A stretch of DNA of 64,000 bases, taken from NCBI GenBank assembly GCA_024516155.1, contig JAJJXM010000046.1, positions 62,001 to 126,000 of the forward strand, written 5' to 3'. The notes below the pieces were generated by a model. That model was given only the letters and a program-made list of their open reading frames with translations. It did not search any database and had not been told where the DNA came from. Below, piece after piece: positions 17,438 through 28,633 of the stretch. This stretch comes from Pyronema omphalodes (Eukaryota > Ascomycota > Pezizomycetes > Pezizales > Pyronemataceae). A program made the translations under genes and the position numbers. How positions within the stretch are numbered: position 1 is the stretch's first letter; every line of letters starts with the position of its first letter.

Positions 17438-20400
17438 CTTATTTATTTATTTATTTATTAACTCATACACGCATCCAACCGTAAGGTTATGGCGGAATCC
17501 ACAGTAAATACAAAATTAAGAAACCAGGGTGTCAGGCCAGGCTCTCACTGGGTATGCCCCAGAGCTTGTCGTTAGGGTGTGGGGTTGTAGACCCCCAAGT
17601 CTCGTTGTGCTTTTGTTCGTCAAGCGTCGTCTGTTCCAGGAGCCCTGTACGCTCGGAGGCCACCTCGCCGGGTCGTTCCCCCATTTCCTCCACCCTTCCC
17701 CTCCCTTTTTTAACCGTTTTTCCACCTTTATTTCCTCCACAAAGCAAAAACAAACAAGCAAAAGAAAAGAAAAGAAGATATAACTCCCCCGGGTCAACGC
17801 CCCCCCATCGCACCTCTCTCCCCTGTGCCACTACCCTACTCTACGTCCCTCCCCTCGCCCTTCACCATGCTCCTCCCTCTCGGCTCGCCGGCCATCCATC
17901 GTCCCACTCCGTCCACTTCTCTCCACGTCACCATCTCGTACTCGCCTCATTCGTGCTCCACCCGTCCGTCTCCACCGCGTCTCTCCTCTCCCTCGACTCC
18001 TCGCCTCACTTTCACTCCCGTTTCAAAAAGAAAAAACACAAGACTCCATTCTCCACAACAACCACGCCTCCGCTCTCCCAGTCTCCCGTCTCCACTCTCT
18101 CCTCGTCATCGTCCGCTTCCTCCCCCTCCCCTCTCCCTCGTCTCTCTCTCCGCTCTCGCCTCCCGCTTCTCCCTCCCTCCGTCCTCCTCCTACTTCTTTT
18201 TATTATTATGTTTTTTTGTTTTTTTTTTTTTTTTTTTAATTATTAGAGGTAACCGCGTGCTCGTCCGTCAGGTCCAGCAGCGTCCCCCAGTCTGTTGTCA
18301 GCGTAGCAGATGTGTCCTCCTCAGCGGGGAGTTTACTTAACCTTGCGTGAGCCCACTCCGCAGTCGCTATCTTGGTCTCTGAGATCATAGCGGACAGTGC
18401 TTTGGTTCCGGCGGTGGTATGTAAGATTGTCGGTAGTGTGAGATGTCGTCGTCGTGGGATTTTCAGTGTACGTCGCAGTTCGGTCCGTTGGGAAGTGAAG
18501 TAGGGGCACGAGAGAATGAGATATTTGGGGGATTGCGGAGGGTGAAGGGGGCATGAGCACAAGCGGGAGGGGTATTGGGCGGTGGGGGGATGAGCAAGGC
18601 AGTCCAAAAAATAACCGTGTCCGGTTCGCAATCCCAAGATTGCGGTTGATAGTTTGCGTGGTAGGGCGGTGTAGGCATGGTCGAGGCGTCGACGGTGTGG
18701 GGCGTCGTATGTTTTAAGTTTCGGCGCGGAGGAGTACCAGGTCGTCCAGTCTTGGATGTATTGATCGTGAATCTGTCGACGTATCCAGGACAGGGAGACC
18801 GGTAGCGAAGAGGGGGGAGTTAGGGTGGTTGCAGTTTTGGCGAGGAGGTCGGCTTGGTCATTCCCGGGTATATCGGTATGTCCTGGGACCCGATGTAAGG
18901 TGACGGATGTGTCTTTGGAACGGAGGGAGGAGGCGATGTCGTGTATAGCGCGGGCGAGCTCTTGGCCCGGACCATATGTTGTACGGGAGGCGCGGAGGAT
19001 GGCCGCCTGGTTGTCTGTAAAGACGTGTATCCGGCGGCGTCGGAGGTGGTTGTGGGAGATGATTTTGTGGCACGTCTCGAGGCAGGCGTGAATTGCTCGT
19101 AGCTCGGCGTCGAACACTTCCGTGGTCGTGCCCATGGGGATGGATTCGTTGACTTGACGGGGGAAACCTGAGGTGATGCAGTATCCGGCGCCTGTTTTTC
19201 CTTCGAGTTGGGAGCCGTCTGTATAGGCGATAATGTTGGTTTTGTCGTCACTCAGGTCGCGGATCAGCGAGAGGTGTTCGACGGCGGCTTCGGGTTTGGG
19301 GAGGGAGGATATCTTTGTTCGTAGGGGTGAGCTTATCCACGGGGTGGGATTTGGGTGCGCCGTGTCCTCGATTACGTCATCTGGTAATATCCACTGACCG
19401 ACGGAGCGGAGCATGCGAACGAGGCGCGAGGGGGCTTTCTGGGTGGTGTTCCAGGGGTAGTCATATTCGGACGGGTCACATATGGAGGTGGGGAAGTGGT
19501 TGGGCACGGGGAAGGAGGAAGGGCAGCGTCTAACTACGGGGTGGGAAGGGGGGAGGGAGAGGAGGCGGAGAACGTATTTGCGGCTGCGGCGTTGAAGGCG
19601 AACTGCGACGGGGGGTATGGCGGCTTCGTTGTGTAGGGCCACTATGGGGGTCGATGTGAATGCGTTTAGTATGCGGCGTAGGGCGGAGTTTTGTTGCGTT
19701 TGTAGTGTGCTGGCCAGTCCTTTTTGTCCATTCCACCAGATCTCAGAGCCAAAATCCGACCTAGAGGTTACACACGCTTGATAAAGTGTACGGGTCGCTG
19801 AGGGGGACAGACCTGTTTCGTGACGTACCAAACTTCGGAGGGCGTTGAGGGACCTAGCGGCGGCCGTCAGTCTTATTTTTACATGTTGGGAAAAGGAAAG
19901 TTTGCGATCAAAATGTATGCCAATCCACCGGACCACGTCCTTGCTGCCTCCTTGAGTCCCAGGGGTGACTATGGTGCCGTTAGGTAAGCGCACGTTTGTT
20001 GCTTCGCTGTGTTCATCGATTCGCGACTTATGGAAGTGCAGCATCTCCGATTTGGAATCGTCGAATGCTACCGCGTTTGTCTGCGCCCAGTTGAATGCGG
20101 TGCGAGCGGCTGCTTCCAGGGCGCGCGCATTTTGTTCTCTCGTTCGTCCATGGGCCACCAAGGCAACGTCGTCTATATAGCTAGGGGTCCACAGGGTCGG
20201 GTGTTCGGATTGTAGGGCGTCAAAGAGGGGGCGAAGGTATATGAGGAAGAGTATTGGCGACGCGGGGGATCCCTGGGGAATGCCGGTTTGAATTGGTCGC
20301 TGTGAATCTGTTCTGCCGTCAAATAGTAGTGCGGTTGTGCGGTCACTTAAGAATGAGGAACACCACGATATTACCGCCTGTGGTCAGCCGAGTGAGTGCA

Positions 20401-22454
20401 TAGTTGCCAGTAATCTGGCGGAGGAGACGTTATCGAAAGCTCCTCGTACATCTAAAAATAGGGCAGACGTCACGAAGCAATTTCCCGCGTTAACTTCTAC
20501 CTCATGCGTCAGTGCCATCGCAGCGTCAATTGCCGAGCGTTTTGGGCGCCCGCCAATCTGGTCCTTATGCAGGATTTCGTGCGACTCCCGCCATAAGGCT
20601 GAGCCGGGTCGCCATGAGTTTTTCTAGCACCTTGCCCAAGCAGTTGAGTAGGGCGATCGGGCGGTAATGCCTTTATGGCGCTATAGTCCGGTTTGTTTGG
20701 TTTAGGTATCACCACCGTCGTGGCCTCTCGCCAGCTCCGCGGATGATATCCTTTCGTTCCTAAGGTTGAGTACAGGGCGTTGAAAACTTTGGGGACTGCA
20801 TCGTACGCCTTCCTAAGGCACGCGAACGTGATGGAGTCCGGGCCGGGGGCTTTCTTGGGGGAGGATGTTGTGATAGCGGTACGAATTTCTTCGGGGGTGA
20901 ATGTTTTCCAGGGGAGTTGGGGGTTGGGTCGTGAGGTGCGTGTGGGGGGGGCAGCTGGGGGGGGAGGGAATAACGCCTTGAAAGGCCTCTACCTTACTGT
21001 CGAAGTCGACGCATATCCTTCTCCATTCCTCCTACCTGTGTCTTGATCGGTGGTGTCAATTGAGCGCGGCGCGGGTTTGTATATCGGAAGGCCGCCCATA
21101 TGTCTGGTCCTTCCACCGCGGCTAAGTATTCCTTCCACATGGAGTCCTTTGCATGTCGGACTTTCCTGTAGTGGGCGTTTCGAGACTGTTTGTATTCGGC
21201 GAGGTGTTGGGGGAAGGCGGGTCTGTTTCCATCTCCTCCTGGCCCGGGTCATGTCTTTACGTGTCAGGCGTACCTCCTCCGTCCACCATCTCTTCGACCG
21301 CAGGGTTGGGGTGAGGGTAGGTGTTGATATCGTGGCGGCGGTTTGGATAGAGTCGGCGAAGGAGGGCAGCCCATTCGTCGAGGTTCTCGGCGGAGGGGTT
21401 GGCTCGGAGGTGGGACCATCGGGGGTAGGAAGCTTCGGTGAGGCGTTGCAATTCTTCGGTGAAGGTCTCCCAGTCCGTCTTGCGCCAGTTTAGTCGTGTA
21501 GTGTCGCCGGCGGTGTTGTGGTGGTCTGGGTGTAAGGAGTTGATTTGGAAACGGATCACCTCGTGGTCCGATCCCGTGGCAATGCCGTCGTCAATGGCCC
21601 AAGAAGAAATTTCCCTTGCCATCGCCGGGGCTGCCAGAGTCAGGTCGAGGACCGAAGAGCCCGATCCGTTTTTATTTATTTATTTATTAACTCATACACG
21701 CATCCAACCGTAAGGTTATGGCGGAATCTACAGTAAATACAAAATTAAGAAACCCGGGTGTCAGGCCAGGCTCTCACTGGGTATGCCCCAGAGCTTGTCG
21801 TTAGGGTGTGGGGTTGTAGACCCCCAAGTCTCGTTGTGCTTTTTGTTCGTCAAGCGTCGTCTGTTCCAGGAGCCCTGTACGCTCGGAGGCCACCTCGCCG
21901 GGTCGTTCCCCCATTTCCTCCACCCTTCCCCTCCCTTTTTTAACCGTTTTTCCACCTTTATTTCCTCCACAAAGCAAAAACAAACAAGCAAAAGAAAAGA
22001 AAAGAAGATATAACTCCTCCGGGTCAACGCCCCCCCACCGCACCTCTCTCCCCTGTGCCACTACCCTACTCTACGTCCCTCCCCTCGCCCTTCACCACGC
22101 TCCTCCCTCTCGGCTCGCCGGCCGTCCATCGTCCCACTCCGTCCACTTCTCTCCGCGTCACCATCTCGCACTCTCCTCATTCGTGCTCCTCCCGTCCGTC
22201 TCTACCGCGTCTCTCCTCTCCCTCGACTCCTCGCTTCACTCTCATTCCCGTTTCAAAAAAAGAAAAAACACAACACTCCATTCTCCACAACAACCACGCC
22301 TCCGCTCTCCCAGTCTCCCGTCTCCACTCTCTCCTCGTCATCGTCCGCTTCCTCCTTCTCCCCTCTCCCTCGTCTCTCTCTCCGCTCTCGCCTCCCGCTT
22401 CTCCCTCCCTTCGTCCTCCTCCGGCTTCTTTTTATTATTATTTTTTTTTTTTTT

Positions 22455-25400
22455 TTAATTATTAGAGGTAACCGCGTGCTCGTCCGTCAGGTCCAGCAGC
22501 GTCCCCCAGTCTGTTGTCAGCGTAGCAGATGTGTCCTCCTCAGCGGGGAGTTTACTTAACCTTGCGTGAGCCCACTCCGCAGTCGCTATCTTGGTCTCTG
22601 AGATCATAGCGGACAGTGCTTTGGTTCCGGCGGTGGTGTGTAAGATTGTCGGTAGTGTGAGGTGTCGTCGTCGTGGGATTTTCAGTGTGCGTCGCAGTTC
22701 GGTCCGTTGGGAAGTGAAGTGGGGGCACGAGAGAATGAGATGTTTGGGGGATTGCGGAGGGTGAAGGGGGCATGAGCACGAGCGGGAGGGGTATTGGGCG
22801 GTGGGGGGATGAGCAAGGCAGTCCAAAAAATAACCGTGTCCGGTTCGCAATCCCAAGATTGCGGTTGATAGTTTGCGTGGTAGGGCCGTGTAGGCATGGT
22901 CGAGGCGTCGACGGTGTGGGGCGTCGTATGTTTTAAGTTTCGGCGCGGAGGAGTACCAGGTCGTCCAGTCTTGGATGTACTGATCGTGAATTTGTCGGTG
23001 TATCCAGGACAGGGAGACCGGTAGCGAAGAGGGGGGAGTTAGGGTGGTTGCAGTTTTGGCGAGGAGGTCGGCTTGGTCATTCCCGGGTATGTCGGTATGT
23101 CCTGGGACCCAATGTAAGGTGACGGATGTGTCTTTGGAGCGGAGGGAGGAGGCGATGTCGTGTATAGCGCGGGCGAGCTCTTGGCCCGGACCATATGTTG
23201 TGCGGGAGGCGCGGAGGATGGCCGCCTGGTTGTCTGTAAATACGTGTATCCGGCGGCGTCGGAGGTGGTTGTGGGAGATGATTTTGTAGCACATCTCGAG
23301 GCAGTCGTGAATTGCTCGTAGTTCGGCGTCGAACACTTCCGTGGTCGTGCCCATGGGGATGGATTCGTTTACTTGACGGGGGAAACCTGAGGTGATGCAG
23401 TATCCGGCGCCTGTTTTTCCTTCGAGTTGGGAGCCGTCTGTATAGGCGATAATGTTGGTTTTGTCGTCACTCAGGTCGCGGATCAGCGAGAGGTGTTCGA
23501 CGGCGGCTTCGGGTTTGGGGAGGGAGGATATCTTTATTCGTAGGGGTGAGCTTATCCACGGGGTGGGATTTGGGTGAGCCGTGTCCTCGATTACGTCGTC
23601 TGGCAATATCCACTGACTGACGGAGCGGAGCATGCGAACGAGGCGCGAGGGGGCTTTCCGGGTGGTGTTCCAGGGGTAGTCATATTCGGACGGGTCACAT
23701 ATGGAGGTGGGGAAGTGGTTGGGCACGGGGAAGGAGGAAGGGCAGCGTCTAACTACGGGGTGGGAAGGGGGGAGGGAGAGGAGGCGGAGAACGTATTTGC
23801 GGCTGCGGCGTTGAAGGCGAACTGCGACGGGGGGTATGGCGGCTTCGTTGTGTAGGGCCACTATGGGGGTCGATGTGAATGCGTTTAGTATGCGGCGTAG
23901 GGCGGAGTTTTGTTGTGTTTGTAGTGTGCTGGCCAGTCCTTTTTGTCCAGTCCACCAGATCTCAGAGCCAAAATCCGACCTAGAGGTTACACACGCTTGA
24001 TAAAGTGTACGGGTCGCTGAGGGGGACAGACCTGTTTCGTGACGTACCAAACTTCGGAGGGCGTTGAGGGACCTAGCGGCGGCCGTCAGTCTTATTTTTA
24101 CATGTTGGGAAAAGGAAAGTTTGCGATCAAAATGTATGCCAATCCACCGGACCACGTCCTTGCTGCCTCCTTGAGTCCCAGGGGTGACTATGGTGCCGTT
24201 AGGTAAGCGCACGTTTGTTGCTTCGCTGTGTTCATCGATTCGCGACTTATGGAAGTGCAGCATCTCCGATTTGGAATCGTCGAATGCTACCGCGTTTGTC
24301 TGCGCCCAGTTGAATGCGGTGCGAGCGGCTGCTTCCAGGGCGCGCGCATTTTGTTCTCTCGTTCGTCCATGGGCCACCAAGGCAACGTCGTCTATATAGC
24401 TAGGGGTCCACAGGGTCGGGTGTTCGGATTGTAAGGCGTCAAAGAGGGGGCGAAGGTAAATGAGGAAGAGTATTGGCGACGCGGGGGATCCCTGGGGAAT
24501 GCCGGTTTGAATTGGTCGCTGTGAATCTGTTCTGCCGTCAAAGGATAGGGCGGTTGTGCGGTCACTTAAGAATGAGGAACACCACGATATCACCGCTTGT
24601 GGGCAGCCGAGTGAGTGCATAGTTGCCAGTAATCTGGCGGAGGAGACATTATCGAAAGCTCCTCGTACATCTAAAAATAGGGCAGACGTCACGAAGCGAT
24701 TTCCTGCGTTAACTTCTACCTCATGCGTCAGTGCCATCGCGGCGTCAATTGCCGAGCGTTTTGGGCGCCCGCCAATCTGGTCCTTATGCAGGATGTCGTG
24801 CGACTCCGCCATAAGGCTGAGCCGGGTCGCCATGAGTTTTTCTAACACCTTGCCCAAGCAGTTGAGTAAGGCGATCGGGCGGTAGGCCTTTATGGCGCTA
24901 TAGTCCGGTTTGTTTGGTTTAGGTATCACCACCGTCGTGGCCTCTCGCCAGCTCCGCGGGTGATATCCTTTCGTTCCTAAGGTTGAGTACAGGGCGTTGA
25001 AAACTTTGGGGACTGCATCGTACGCCTTCCTAAGGCACGCGAACGTGATGGAGTCCGGGCCGGGGGCTTTCTTGGGGGAGGATGTTGTGATAGCGGTACG
25101 AATTTCTTCGGGGGTGAATGTTTTCCAGGGGAGTTGGGGGTTGGGTCGTGAGGTGCGCGTGGGGGGGGCAGCTGGGGGGGGAGGGAATAACGCTTGAAAG
25201 GCCTCTACCTTACTGTCGAAGTCGACGCATACCTTCTCCATTCCTCCTACCTGTGTCTTGATCGGTGGTGTCAATTGAGCGCGGCGCGGGTTTGTATATC
25301 GGAAGGCCGCCCATATGTCTGGTCCTTCCACCGCGGCTAAGTATTCCTTCCACATGGAGTCCTTTGCATGTCGGACTTTCCTGTAGTGGGCGTTTCGAGA

Positions 25401-26456
25401 CTGTTTGTATTCGGCGAGGTGTTGGGGAAGGCGGGTCTGTTTCCATCTCCTCCTGGCCCGGGTCATGTCTTTACGTGTCAGGCGTACCTCCTCCGTCCAC
25501 CATCTCTTCGACCGCGGGGTTGGGGTGAGGGTAGGTGTTGCTATCGTGGCGGCGGTTTGGATAGAGTCGCGAAGGAGGGCAGCCCATTCGTCGAGGTTCT
25601 CGGCGGAGGGGTTGGCTCGGAGGTGGGACCATCGGGGGTAGGAAGCTGTGGTGAGACGTTGCAATTCTTCGGTGAAGGTCTCCCAGTCCGTCTTGCGCCA
25701 GTTTAGTCGTGTAGTGTCGCCGGCGGTGTTGTGGTGGTCTGGGTGTAAGGAGTTGATTTGGAAACGGATCACCTCGTGGTCCGATCCCGTGGCAATGCCG
25801 TCGTCAATGGCCCAAGAAGAAATTTCCCTTGCCATCGCCGGGGCTGCCAGAGTCAGGTCGAGGACCGAAGAGCCCGATCCGTCTCGATAGTGGTAAGTAG
25901 GAACGTCCGGGACGTTTACCAGTTGCCAGTGATGGTCTTCCATCAGTTCCACCAGCACGTCCGCTCTCGCTGGTCTGCGTGCGTGGGAGTTCCACAGAGG
26001 GTGATGGGCATTGAGGTCCCCTGTGATCACGCAACGGTGGGGGAGAGTGAGGGGGGTAAGGGAGCGGGGGACGGTATATAGTTTTGTTTGGGGGTCTTTT
26101 TCATTGTAGATGTTTAAGAGGTAAAAGGAGGGAATGAGTGTGGTGCTGACCTCGAGTACCTGGAGGTCAGGATCTCCGCTGACGTCCGGTCTTGGTGTGA
26201 CTCGAACGTGTGGGTTGAGGCGGGAGATATAGGCAGCAGTGCGATTGACTTTGTGGTGGCTGCGGGGGGGAAGTAACAAAAGGAAATCTGGATGTGTGAT
26301 TGCGTACCGGGGATCTTTAACGTTAATCTCTTGTACCAGCAATATGTCTATTTTGGATCCTGCTGAGTTCAGCAGTGTTGTTAGTGCGGTGGCGCTGCGA
26401 TTCGTGTTATGTGACACGATGCGAAGGGTCGCCGCTGATGAGTCGTATCTATTCAT
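22455..26456 (-). CDS. LINE-A ORF2: endonuclease, reverse transcriptase, RNase H (1333 aa)
   Basis: This is the complete polyprotein for target-primed reverse transcription. Residues ~1-230 are an apurinic-type endonuclease (LLVQEINVKD, ITGDLNAHHPLWN, ATGSDHEVIRF). Residues ~440-720 are the reverse transcriptase (AYRPIALLNCLGK, FLDVRGAFDN, GIPQGSPASP, and the YIDDVAL catalytic box near 685). Residues ~1000-1130 are RNase H (AYTDGSQ, FDAELRAIHD, FTDNQAAI, HWVPGHTDIPGNDQAD). A C-terminal CSCPLHP...LILSC Cys/His motif follows. APE, RT and RNase H in this order is typical of Tad1/I-group LINEs. The ATG overlaps the ORF1 stop, so translation probably depends on termination-reinitiation. Confidence 0.95.
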   Translation of the reverse strand: MNRYDSSAATLRIVSHNTNRSATALTTLLNSAGSKIDILLVQEINVKDPRYAITHPDFLLLLPPRSHHKVNRTAAYISRLNPHVRVTPRPDVSGDPDLQVLEVSTTLIPSFYLLNIYNEKDPQTKLYTVPRSLTPLTLPHRCVITGDLNAHHPLWNSHARRPARADVLVELMEDHHWQLVNVPDVPTYHYRDGSGSSVLDLTLAAPAMAREISSWAIDDGIATGSDHEVIRFQINSLHPDHHNTAGDTTRLNWRKTDWETFTEELQRLTTASYPRWSHLRANPSAENLDEWAALLRDSIQTAATIATPTLTPTPRSKRWWTEEVRLTRKDMTRARRRWKQTRLPQHLAEYKQSRNAHYRKVRHAKDSMWKEYLAAVEGPDIWAAFRYTNPRRAQLTPPIKTQVGGMEKVCVDFDSKVEAFQALFPPPPAAPPTRTSRPNPQLPWKTFTPEEIRTAITTSSPKKAPGPDSITFACLRKAYDAVPKVFNALYSTLGTKGYHPRSWREATTVVIPKPNKPDYSAIKAYRPIALLNCLGKVLEKLMATRLSLMAESHDILHKDQIGGRPKRSAIDAAMALTHEVEVNAGNRFVTSALFLDVRGAFDNVSSARLLATMHSLGCPQAVISWCSSFLSDRTTALSFDGRTDSQRPIQTGIPQGSPASPILFLIYLRPLFDALQSEHPTLWTPSYIDDVALVAHGRTREQNARALEAAARTAFNWAQTNAVAFDDSKSEMLHFHKSRIDEHSEATNVRLPNGTIVTPGTQGGSKDVVRWIGIHFDRKLSFSQHVKIRLTAAARSLNALRSLVRHETGLSPSATRTLYQACVTSRSDFGSEIWWTGQKGLASTLQTQQNSALRRILNAFTSTPIVALHNEAAIPPVAVRLQRRSRKYVLRLLSLPPSHPVVRRCPSSFPVPNHFPTSICDPSEYDYPWNTTRKAPSRLVRMLRSVSQWILPDDVIEDTAHPNPTPWISSPLRIKISSLPKPEAAVEHLSLIRDLSDDKTNIIAYTDGSQLEGKTGAGYCITSGFPRQVNESIPMGTTTEVFDAELRAIHDCLEMCYKIISHNHLRRRRIHVFTDNQAAILRASRTTYGPGQELARAIHDIASSLRSKDTSVTLHWVPGHTDIPGNDQADLLAKTATTLTPPSSLPVSLSWIHRQIHDQYIQDWTTWYSSAPKLKTYDAPHRRRLDHAYTALPRKLSTAILGLRTGHGYFLDCLAHPPTAQYPSRSCSCPLHPPQSPKHLILSCPHFTSQRTELRRTLKIPRRRHLTLPTILHTTAGTKALSAMISETKIATAEWAHARLSKLPAEEDTSATLTTDWGTLLDLTDEHAVTSNN
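26449..26456 (-). promoter_or_regulatory. ORF1/ORF2 translational overlap ATGAATAG
   Basis: On the minus strand the 8-nt string ATGAATAG contains the ORF2 start (ATG, 26456-26454) and the ORF1 stop (TAG, 26451-26449). LINE-B has ATGTCTAG in the same role at 41419-41412 and 13779-13772. The fixed spacing in two diverged families suggests coupling by termination-reinitiation. Confidence 0.7.
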
Positions 26457-28359
26457 CAGTGGTCATGGTGGTGTCGGCGATGGGGTTTATTTCGGCGGGG
26501 ATGGCGTCCAGGGGTGTTGTCTCCGGGCGGGTCTTCTGCCAGGCTTCCCTGACGACGGTCACTTTGACGGGGCATCGGGTGCTGTATGCGGCGTGGTGGA
26601 CGTCTGTGTGGCCAGCGGCGACGCAATTTGCACACTTGTAGAGGGTGTGTTGACATTTGCGGCCCTGGATTGTGGGACACTGGCTGCATTGGTGATATTC
26701 GGTGGGGTGAGGGGCGGCGCATATCGCGCAAGCGGGGCCATTGTCAGCTGGGCAGATTGCGTGATGATGTCCAAATTTCTGGCACCTGCGGCATTGGTCA
26801 ATGGAACGGGCGGTGAAGAATTCTGTCACCTTGCGTTGTTCGAATAATACTGTCACCTTTGTTCTCTTGAGGAGGTTGTATTCCTCGCTGGACTTCAGTG
26901 CGATCATCACACTGGAGGCGGTCTTACCAACACGCTTGTCCGGGTGAGAGATGTACCGTGGGGGTTGTGTCAGGCGTACGTTGTGGTTCGTCTCGATTTC
27001 TTGCTGCAATTTTTGCATACCCTCGGCGGTGTCCTCGTAGTAGTCCGTGGGGATTCCGTGGACTGCCAACTTATACCATTTTTCGTTGAGTCGGGGGGGC
27101 AAGAGGTCGGGGTGGACTGTGCAGGCAGCGGCGTGGATAACTGAGAGGTGGGGGGTGAGATCGGTAATGGATGTGTTCGGGGAGGGGGTAAGCATGAGGC
27201 TTCCTGCCATATTTTTCCTAACCGTCATGATGTTTCCTTCCACCTTCGCCTGGCGTAGGGCTTCGTTGATGGCTAATCCAATGGCGGCCTTAGAGCTATC
27301 GGGCAGGGCACGGGGGTCAGGGCAGGGGATCACAATGTCTTGGACGCGGGGGGGGTTCTTGCGTTGGGGGTTGGGTTTGGTGGTCTTAGGGGGGGTCTTT
27401 GATGGGGCAGCGGCTTTCTCTTTGAACAACTTGGAGGCCGCGGGTATCGGTCCTTGCCACGGTTCGTCCGCCTGGGGTGGGGGAGGGGGTAGGTGAGGGG
27501 GAGGAGTGAGCTCGTTCTTCCGGAGTTCAGCTTCGGCGTTCAGGCACCTCTGCTTCCAGTACTCGGCTTCGCTGAGGCGGGGGGCATGTTTGGAGGGTAA
27601 ATCGAGAGGGGCGTTAACGGGTTGGGTATCGGGGCTGGTGGTCTCGAGGGGGGTGGAGGATGCGGAGACGGGGGTGGGGGACACGGCGGTAGCTGTTCCT
27701 TTCGGTAGGAGGGACGGGGCGAGGAGTTGGACGGCATCGTAGATGGATTGGAGGAGGGACTGGTTCTTGTTGATTGTCTTGAACGCTTTGTTGATTCTGT
27801 CGTTCGTTGTCTGGTCGGCGTGACGAAACATGTCCGCGGTGGTGGCAAGATTGTGGTGGAGGACGTCGATGGATTGAGCGAGGTCGGCGTTGCTGGGAGG
27901 TGTGGCGTTGATCGGAGCGATGTCGGGGTGGAGTCGTTTGACGTTTGCGGGGACGGGGGTGGAGTCTTCGGCGATATGGGTGATAGTATGGGCAGTGGAG
28001 GCGGCGGGGCGTTTTTTCTGTTTTCCGGTGGTTTGTTGGATGGAGTATTTGGGGTCATTGTTGCTCAGTTGGCCGGGGGTGTCGGAGTTTACAGGGAGGG
28101 GTTTTTTGTTGTGGGGTGTTTTGGGTGGGGCGTTGGTGGTGTTGCGAGAAGTTGGCGTTGGGGAGCTGTCTCGGGGAGACGCGTCGTCGTCGCTTGAATC
28201 CTCGCTGACGTCAGAGCACGTGTCTACGTGCATCTCATCGTCGGACGCGTCGGACTCGTGCGGCTCTGCGTTAGCGCGTTTTTCTTTCGCGAGCGCTCGA
28301 GGGGGCGCTTTGTCGGGGGGGAGAGGTTGTTTCTCCACAACGGTGGATCGGGGAGGCAT
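26449..28359 (-). CDS. LINE-A ORF1: gag-like zinc-knuckle protein (636 aa)
   Basis: This is the RNA-binding ORF1 protein of the element. The N-terminal half is low complexity, rich in Pro, Thr and Asp/Ser. A helical segment (EAEYWKQRCLNAEAELRK) follows near residues 265-285. The central domain contains LNEKWYKLAVHGIPTDYY. The C-terminus carries Cys/His knuckles: CRRCQKFGHHHAIC fits CX2CX4HX4C exactly, followed by CAICAAPHPTEYHQC and CANCVAAGHTDVHH. The start is the first ATG after a 290-nt 5'UTR. The frame is uninterrupted, unlike that of A2. It is expected to coat the element RNA and form the RNP with ORF2. Confidence 0.92.
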   Translation of the reverse strand: MPPRSTVVEKQPLPPDKAPPRALAKEKRANAEPHESDASDDEMHVDTCSDVSEDSSDDDASPRDSSPTPTSRNTTNAPPKTPHNKKPLPVNSDTPGQLSNNDPKYSIQQTTGKQKKRPAASTAHTITHIAEDSTPVPANVKRLHPDIAPINATPPSNADLAQSIDVLHHNLATTADMFRHADQTTNDRINKAFKTINKNQSLLQSIYDAVQLLAPSLLPKGTATAVSPTPVSASSTPLETTSPDTQPVNAPLDLPSKHAPRLSEAEYWKQRCLNAEAELRKNELTPPPHLPPPPPQADEPWQGPIPAASKLFKEKAAAPSKTPPKTTKPNPQRKNPPRVQDIVIPCPDPRALPDSSKAAIGLAINEALRQAKVEGNIMTVRKNMAGSLMLTPSPNTSITDLTPHLSVIHAAACTVHPDLLPPRLNEKWYKLAVHGIPTDYYEDTAEGMQKLQQEIETNHNVRLTQPPRYISHPDKRVGKTASSVMIALKSSEEYNLLKRTKVTVLFEQRKVTEFFTARSIDQCRRCQKFGHHHAICPADNGPACAICAAPHPTEYHQCSQCPTIQGRKCQHTLYKCANCVAAGHTDVHHAAYSTRCPVKVTVVREAWQKTRPETTPLDAIPAEINPIADTTMTTDE

Positions 28360-28604
28360 CGGAATTTCGGAATAAGTTTGTTTGGCGGTAGCGACAAGGA
28401 ATCCGCGATTGAAATGATGGTTGTTGATGTGGGTGGAGGGTGGTGTTGATGGAACCGGTTCGCGGGGCTTTTCTCAGGGGCCCGAAAACTCTTTTTCGAT
28501 GAAAACTCAACGAAAAAGAGAGGGCCTGATCTGGAAATGCTGCGAATAGGTAATTCGGGGCTGCCGAACAATAATCCGCGATAAAATCTTGCGATTTCGG
28601 CGTG

Positions 28605-28633
28605 GTTGTTGAAAAGGCAGGGGGGGGGTCGCT
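28605..28633 (-). promoter_or_regulatory. 5'-terminal oligo-C motif (LINE-A copy A3)
   Basis: On the minus strand: AGCGA, a run of 9 C, TGCCTTTTCAACAACC. It is about 15 bases from the 5' end of the element. A2 has the same motif near 31384-31411 with 7 C. See the matching motif in D elements and LINE-B. A promoter or initiator role is inference. Confidence 0.55.
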
